Shown in pieces: positions 4,699-7,838 of a stretch of 7,838 nt of DNA. Every line of letters starts with the position of its first letter. Positions within the stretch are counted from its first letter, which is position 1. The position numbers and the translations under genes were made by a program. The notes under the pieces are model-generated. The model worked only from the letters and a program-made list of their open reading frames with translations, made no database searches and had not been told where the DNA came from. Source of the DNA: an uncultured Bacilli bacterium (GTDB lineage Bacteria; Bacillota_I; Bacilli_A; RF39; UBA660); NCBI GenBank assembly GCA_947628105.1, contig CANQYN010000047.1, positions 1 to 7,838 on the forward strand, in the 5' to 3' direction.

Positions 4699-6474
4699 GT
4701 GATAGGAAATGTAATAGCAGTTGAAAAAAATGAAGTTTATATAAAATTAAATGAGGAAGCTTTACGCGAAGCGAGTTTAGTTCATCGCTATGTTTCTATG
4801 TTACAAGGGAATAAAGATATTACAGGAGAAATCATCAATATAAAAGATGGAATCGCCGATGTAAATTTAGTGGGAGAATTTATTGATGGAAAATTTGTTT
4901 TTGGAGTATTGAGTAAACCATCAACTTCTGCTTCTGTTTCTTTAATTCCACAGGAAAAAGTAGCTGATATTATTAGTGTTTCTGAATTTAAAGAAGAAAA
5001 ACATTTATTAATTGGGAAAAGCGCTATCTATGACGGGGTTGATGTATGCGTCGATATTAATGATTTCTTTAGCGGACATTTTGCTATATTTGGCTCTACA
5101 GGAAGTGGAAAATCTTCAGGGATTTCTAGAATATTTCAAAATTTATTTATGAAAAAAAATCCTATTCCATATCGTGCAAGCTTTTTTATTTTTGATGCTT
5201 ATGGTGAATATCATAGTGCTTTTGAACATTTAAATGAAATAGTACCAGAAATTAGTTTTAAATCTTACACGACAAATGTACATGCTCAAACGGGAGAATT
5301 ACTTCGCATTCCCCTTTGGTTATTGGGGGTAGATGATATTGCTCTGTTATTAGGAGCAGAAAAACATTCTCAAATTCAAATTATTGAAAAGGCATTAAAG
5401 TTGACAACAGTATTTGCCCAAGATGAATCTAAAGTAATCAAAAGTAAAAATGATATTATCGCTAGTGCTTTATTAGATATTTTATCTAGTGGAAAATCGT
5501 CAACTTCGATTCGTGACCAAGTGATTTCTGTTCTTGCAAAATATAATACAAGTGAATTAAACCTAGATTCTTTAATTGAACAACCAGGTTATACGAGAAC
5601 ATTTAAACAATGTTTAAATATCGATGCGACAGGAAAACTTCGCGATATTGAATTGGTTACCCAATTCGTTTCTAAATTTTTAACTGATGATTATACGCTA
5701 GTTTTACCAGATGGAAGTTTTAAATATACATTGGATGATTTAAAAGATGCTTTTGATTTTGCATTGATTGCGGAAGGTGTATTGAATAGTGAGAGAATAT
5801 TTGATGAAGCCAATATTTTAAAAGTTCGTATTCATGCTCTTGCCAGTGGAGATGAGAGTGTATATTTTAATTATCCTGATTATATTAGTAAAGAACAATA
5901 TATTCGTTCATTGCTAACATTAAAAGATGGTAGAAAATGCCAAATTATTAATTTCAATATCAATTATATTGATGATCGTTTAGCTAAAAATATTACAAAA
6001 ATATATTCTAAGTTATTATTTGATTATGCCAAAGAATTAGACTCACGAGGAACATTACCTTTCCATATCATATTAGAAGAAGCCCATCGTTATGTACAAA
6101 ACGATAATGATAAATTTTTGCTAGGATATAATATTTTTGAACGTATTACTAAAGAAGGAAGAAAATATGGTGTTATTTTAGGGCTGATTTCTCAAAGACC
6201 ATCAGAATTATCCGAGACAGCTTTATCGCAATGTGTTAACTTTTTAATATTTAAAATGTTACATCCTTTGGATATTGGATTTATTGAAAAAATCGTTCCT
6301 AATATTACTACAGAGACAGTAGAAAAATTAAAAATATTACAACCAGGAAGCTGTATTGCTTTTGGTGCTGCCTTTAAAGTACCTGTACTTGTCAAACTTC
6401 AAATGCCAAATCCTGCTCCTTCTAGTAGTAGTTGTGATATGGAAGCTACATGGTTTGTTAGAAAAAATCAATAA
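4699..6474 (+). CDS. herA: HerA/DUF87-family ATPase (DNA translocase type)
   Basis: The product has 591 residues. Residues 1 to ~75 form a HAS-barrel-like beta domain (IGNVIAVEKNEVYIKL). The P-loop is GSTGSGKS (132-139), then FDAYGEYHSAF (165-175), a helical insertion, Walker B ILEEAHRYV (458-466), FERITKEGRKYG with candidate arginine fingers (480-491) and a sensor-like SQRPSELSE (498-506). This is the hexameric FtsK/HerA translocase fold. Archaeal HerA drives end resection with NurA; bacterial HerA often partners with Sir2, DUF4297 or other nucleases in phage defence. No such partner is next to it here, so its role is open. The GTG at 4699 was chosen over the ATG at 4633 because the ribosome binding site at 4687-4694 fits it and the promoter TATAAT lies between the two. 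It forms a monocistronic unit with its own terminator. Confidence 0.9.
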   Translation: MIGNVIAVEKNEVYIKLNEEALREASLVHRYVSMLQGNKDITGEIINIKDGIADVNLVGEFIDGKFVFGVLSKPSTSASVSLIPQEKVADIISVSEFKEEKHLLIGKSAIYDGVDVCVDINDFFSGHFAIFGSTGSGKSSGISRIFQNLFMKKNPIPYRASFFIFDAYGEYHSAFEHLNEIVPEISFKSYTTNVHAQTGELLRIPLWLLGVDDIALLLGAEKHSQIQIIEKALKLTTVFAQDESKVIKSKNDIIASALLDILSSGKSSTSIRDQVISVLAKYNTSELNLDSLIEQPGYTRTFKQCLNIDATGKLRDIELVTQFVSKFLTDDYTLVLPDGSFKYTLDDLKDAFDFALIAEGVLNSERIFDEANILKVRIHALASGDESVYFNYPDYISKEQYIRSLLTLKDGRKCQIINFNINYIDDRLAKNITKIYSKLLFDYAKELDSRGTLPFHIILEEAHRYVQNDNDKFLLGYNIFERITKEGRKYGVILGLISQRPSELSETALSQCVNFLIFKMLHPLDIGFIEKIVPNITTETVEKLKILQPGSCIAFGAAFKVPVLVKLQMPNPAPSSSSCDMEATWFVRKNQ

Positions 6475-6500
6475 AAGAAAAGCGTTTCTTTTCTTTTTTT
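6473..6500 (+). terminator. Terminator of the HerA gene
   Basis: AAAAGAAA (6473-6480) pairs with TTTCTTTT (6485-6492) around an AGCG loop, followed by C and seven T. The 5' arm begins inside the TAA stop. Confidence 0.8.
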
Positions 6501-6537
6501 GATAATAAAAATTATTTACAAGATTTTTTATAATAGC

Positions 6538-6558
6538 AATAATATTATCTATATTATT
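6538..6558. repeat. Perfect inverted repeat upstream of the sortase promoter
   Basis: AATAATAT (6538-6545) and ATATTATT (6551-6558) form a perfect 8-bp palindrome around a 5-nt TATCT centre, 13 bases before the -35. It could be an operator half-site pair, but A/T-only repeats arise easily in this composition. Nothing else is recognisable in the gap from 6501 to 6571. Confidence 0.3.
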
Positions 6559-6571
6559 TCAAAATATTCTT

Positions 6572-6600
6572 TTGAATAGAAAAGGAAAAAATTCTATAAT
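6572..6600 (+). promoter_or_regulatory. Sigma-A-type promoter of the sortase gene
   Basis: TTGAAT (6572-6577), 17-bp spacer, then perfect TATAAT (6595-6600). Initiation near 6607 coincides with the GGTGA ribosome binding site (6607-6611), leaving almost no leader. Confidence 0.75.
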
Positions 6601-6615
6601 CATTTTGGTGATTAC

Positions 6616-7152
6616 ATGAAAAAGAAATTTTTGTTTTTCCTTTTCTTCTTTTTTCTATTATTTCTTTTCATTCAAGAGTTACAAAATTATAAAGAAGAAG
6701 AAAAGCATTATTCTATGAAAAGTAATATTAAAGATAGTATCAATCAAATTACTGTTTTAAAAGAAAAAAAAGAATATTATGGTTATATTGAAATACCAAA
6801 ATTAAAATTAAAAAAACCGATTATTCCTTATTACGATAAAAAGTTATTAGATAAGAATTTTGTATGTATTTATTTTAGTACTAATTTTTTAGAAAAAAAA
6901 GTGGGAAATACTCTTTTAGTTGGACATAATAATAAAGGATTATTTGAAAAGTTATATCAATTGGATAAAAACGATAAGGTTATAATATATGTCGGAGATA
7001 AAAAATATATCTATCGTTTTTTTGAAAAAAAAGAAGTTGTATATAATAAATATAAATATTTATATGAAAAGAAAAATCATTTAATAAGTTTAATTACTTG
7101 TACAAAGAATAAAAACAAACGATTAATTGTAACATTAAAAGAGGAGATATGA
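6616..7152 (+). CDS. Sortase (cysteine transpeptidase), small, class uncertain
   Basis: The product has 178 residues. An N-terminal hydrophobic anchor (about 5-19, Phe/Leu rich) is followed by an extracytoplasmic charged stem and the sortase beta-barrel. The family features are GYIEIPKLKLKKPI (56-69), GNTLLVGHN with catalytic H104, LISLITCT with nucleophile C162, and R169 in KNKNKRLIV, seven residues after the Cys. Sortases cut LPXTG-like sorting signals and join the protein to peptidoglycan or pilin lysines outside the membrane. No substrate with such a signal is encoded in this window, and class B, D or E cannot be settled from motifs. GGTGA at 6607-6611 supports the ATG. The stop TGA overlaps the promoter of the next gene. 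It is a compact but apparently intact catalytic domain. Confidence 0.9.
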   Translation: MKKKFLFFLFFFFLLFLFIQELQNYKEEEKHYSMKSNIKDSINQITVLKEKKEYYGYIEIPKLKLKKPIIPYYDKKLLDKNFVCIYFSTNFLEKKVGNTLLVGHNNKGLFEKLYQLDKNDKVIIYVGDKKYIYRFFEKKEVVYNKYKYLYEKKNHLISLITCTKNKNKRLIVTLKEEI

Positions 7153-7158
7153 TATAAT
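7150..7158 (+). promoter_or_regulatory. Extended -10 promoter of the UPF0316 gene
   Basis: TGA at 7150-7152, which is also the sortase stop codon, directly precedes a perfect TATAAT (7153-7158), forming an extended -10. No -35 of normal spacing stands out; TTGTAA (7127-7132) would need a 20-bp spacer. An AGGAGG at 7167-7172 follows. Confidence 0.6.
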
Positions 7159-7179
7159 AGAAAAATAGGAGGAATATCT

Positions 7180-7695
7180 ATGGAAAGTATTATTAAAACG
7201 TGCCTTTTTATTTTTTTTGCTCGGATTGCGGATGTATCTATGGGAAGCCTTAGAATTATCTTTTTAGGGAAAGAAAAATCAAAATTAGCTTTTATCTTTG
7301 GATTTATCGAAATTTTTATTTGGTTTTTAGTAGCAAAAGATGTATTGGCCGCAGATAGTCCTTGGTGGGTTATTTTACCATATTCATTAGGGTATGCGAC
7401 AGGTACTTATGTAGGAAGTTTAATTAGTGAAAAATATACAAGTGGTAATTTGGGAGTTCAAATTATAACTTCTGATAAAGATACTAATGTAGTAGATCAT
7501 CTTCGTGAAAATGGATATGCAGTTTCTGTTATTGATGTTAAAGGAAAAGAACGAAACAGTAGTAAATATATGCTATTTATTGAAATAGATAAGAAGAGAT
7601 TTGATCATTTGAGAGAATTAGTTAAAATGTTAGATCCCAAAGCATTCATTGTAGTAAACGATACTAAATATGTACAAAACGGTTATTTTAAATAG
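7180..7695 (+). CDS. UPF0316 (DUF5698-DUF2179) membrane protein, YebE-like
   Basis: The product has 171 residues. Three membrane segments lie at about 4-24, 36-53 and 62-82. The conserved first segment reads RIADVSMGSLRIIFLG, followed by GFIEIFIWFLVAKDV and YSLGYATGTYVGSLI. A cytoplasmic DUF2179 domain (about 92-168) carries VIDVKGKERNSSKYMLFIEI and LDPKAFIVVND. This is the layout of B. subtilis YebE and relatives. The molecular function is unknown; DUF2179 also occurs in YitT-type membrane proteins, suggesting a ligand-binding role. The start is fixed by a perfect AGGAGG (7167-7172) at 7-nt spacing. It lies 27 nt after the sortase gene but has its own promoter, so co-expression with the sortase is possible yet not needed. 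Confidence 0.92.
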   Translation: MESIIKTCLFIFFARIADVSMGSLRIIFLGKEKSKLAFIFGFIEIFIWFLVAKDVLAADSPWWVILPYSLGYATGTYVGSLISEKYTSGNLGVQIITSDKDTNVVDHLRENGYAVSVIDVKGKERNSSKYMLFIEIDKKRFDHLRELVKMLDPKAFIVVNDTKYVQNGYFK

Positions 7696-7719
7696 AAAAG
7701 AGAAATCTTTTCTTTTTTT
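7694..7719 (+). terminator. Terminator of the UPF0316 gene, GAAA tetraloop
   Basis: An 8-bp stem (7694-7701 with 7706-7713) is closed by GAAA and followed by a T-run to 7719. The 5' arm includes the last two bases of the TAG stop. Confidence 0.85.
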
Positions 7720-7721
7720 AT

Positions 7722-7737
7722 GCAAAAAGAATTTTGC
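7722..7737. repeat. Short hairpin without a T-run
   Basis: GCAAAA (7722-7727) and TTTTGC (7732-7737) pair around an AGAA loop right after the UPF0316 terminator. No U-run follows, so it is not a terminator on this strand. On the minus strand it would be followed by TAAAAAAAGAAAAG and is also not one. The role is unknown. Confidence 0.4.
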
Positions 7738-7754
7738 CTTAATTGATAAAAACA

Positions 7755-7838
7755 GTCGGGTGGTGGCGATGGTCAAAGTGTAACAAATATTAAGTATAAC
7801 AATTAAAGCCTAAAAATAATAAGAAATGGAGAAATGTT
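7755..7838 (+). other. GC-rich island with weak 5S rRNA-like opening
   Basis: About 25 bases (7755-7780) are conspicuously GC-rich in an A/T gap. They contain GGTGGCGATGG (7762-7772), which recalls the opening of Firmicute 5S rRNA, then AAAGTGTAACA, and later ATTAAAGCCT (7802-7811), recalling the GTTAAGCCT segment. The strongly conserved CCGAAC loop is missing and the spacing is about 8 bases short. It may be a decayed 5S copy, an unrelated leader, or chance. No open frame of note is visible; ATGs at 7826 and 7834 near the edge could begin a gene outside the window. Confidence 0.22.

Noticed and set aside
6192..6395. Minus-strand frame inside the HerA gene
   Set aside because: It lies wholly within the conserved C-terminal part of HerA and has no features of its own.
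7757..7772. T-box antiterminator motif (GGGTGG...CG)
   Set aside because: The ACCGCG half of the T-box is not present, and there is no room for Stem I between the terminator at 7719 and this point.
1..7838. CRISPR array, insertion sequence or phage defence operon
   Set aside because: No regularly spaced repeats, transposase motifs or terminal repeats were seen; HerA alone without a nuclease partner is not enough to call a defence system.
1..7838. Mycoplasma-type code with TGA as tryptophan
   Set aside because: Tryptophans in conserved positions are TGG, and TGA serves as the stop of the sortase gene, after which the next promoter and gene begin.

Overview
The window is very AT-rich, uses the standard bacterial code (TGA is a stop, Trp is TGG), has strong AGGAGG-type ribosome binding sites and sigma-A-like promoters, and carries Bacilli-type genes. 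These include a single-cluster ferredoxin, the sporulation pair spoVID-ysxE, yqeG-yqeH and a UPF0316 (YebE-type) protein. This suggests a low-GC Firmicute related to Bacilli, probably a compact-genome, uncultured, gut-type lineage. The genus cannot be read from the sequence. The spoVID-ysxE pair implies a spore former or a recent descendant of one.

Layout. 1-340: the last codons of an unidentified plus-strand gene, a bidirectional terminator, and a minus-strand [4Fe-4S] ferredoxin with its own promoter. 341-1196: a charged, tail-anchored membrane protein of unknown function with its own promoter and terminator. 1203-2915: a sporulation operon. A candidate sigma-E promoter is followed by a compact SpoVID-like coat morphogenetic protein with an N-terminal SpoVID domain and a C-terminal LysM, overlapping a CotS/YsxE-family pseudokinase and closed by a terminator. 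3018-4659: an extended -10 promoter, then overlapping yqeG (HAD-family phosphatase) and yqeH (circularly permuted GTPase of 30S assembly), then a long A/T hairpin. 4645-6500: a monocistronic HerA/DUF87 ATPase starting at GTG. 6538-7152: a small class-unassigned sortase with its own promoter. 7150-7719: a UPF0316 membrane protein whose promoter overlaps the sortase stop codon. 7720-7838: an intergenic end with a hairpin and a GC-rich island that faintly resembles the start of a 5S rRNA.

The genes are mostly short independent units, each with a promoter a few bases ahead of its ribosome binding site and a hairpin that begins at or just after the stop codon. Only two pairs are translationally overlapped: spoVID-ysxE (spore coat assembly in the mother cell) and yqeG-yqeH (a housekeeping pair). 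No mobile element, tRNA, CRISPR array or recognised defence operon is visible. The items most worth a second look are the miniaturised SpoVID with its sigma-E promoter, the catalytically dead YsxE with a possible frameshifted basic tail, the orphan HerA, and the 5S-like island.
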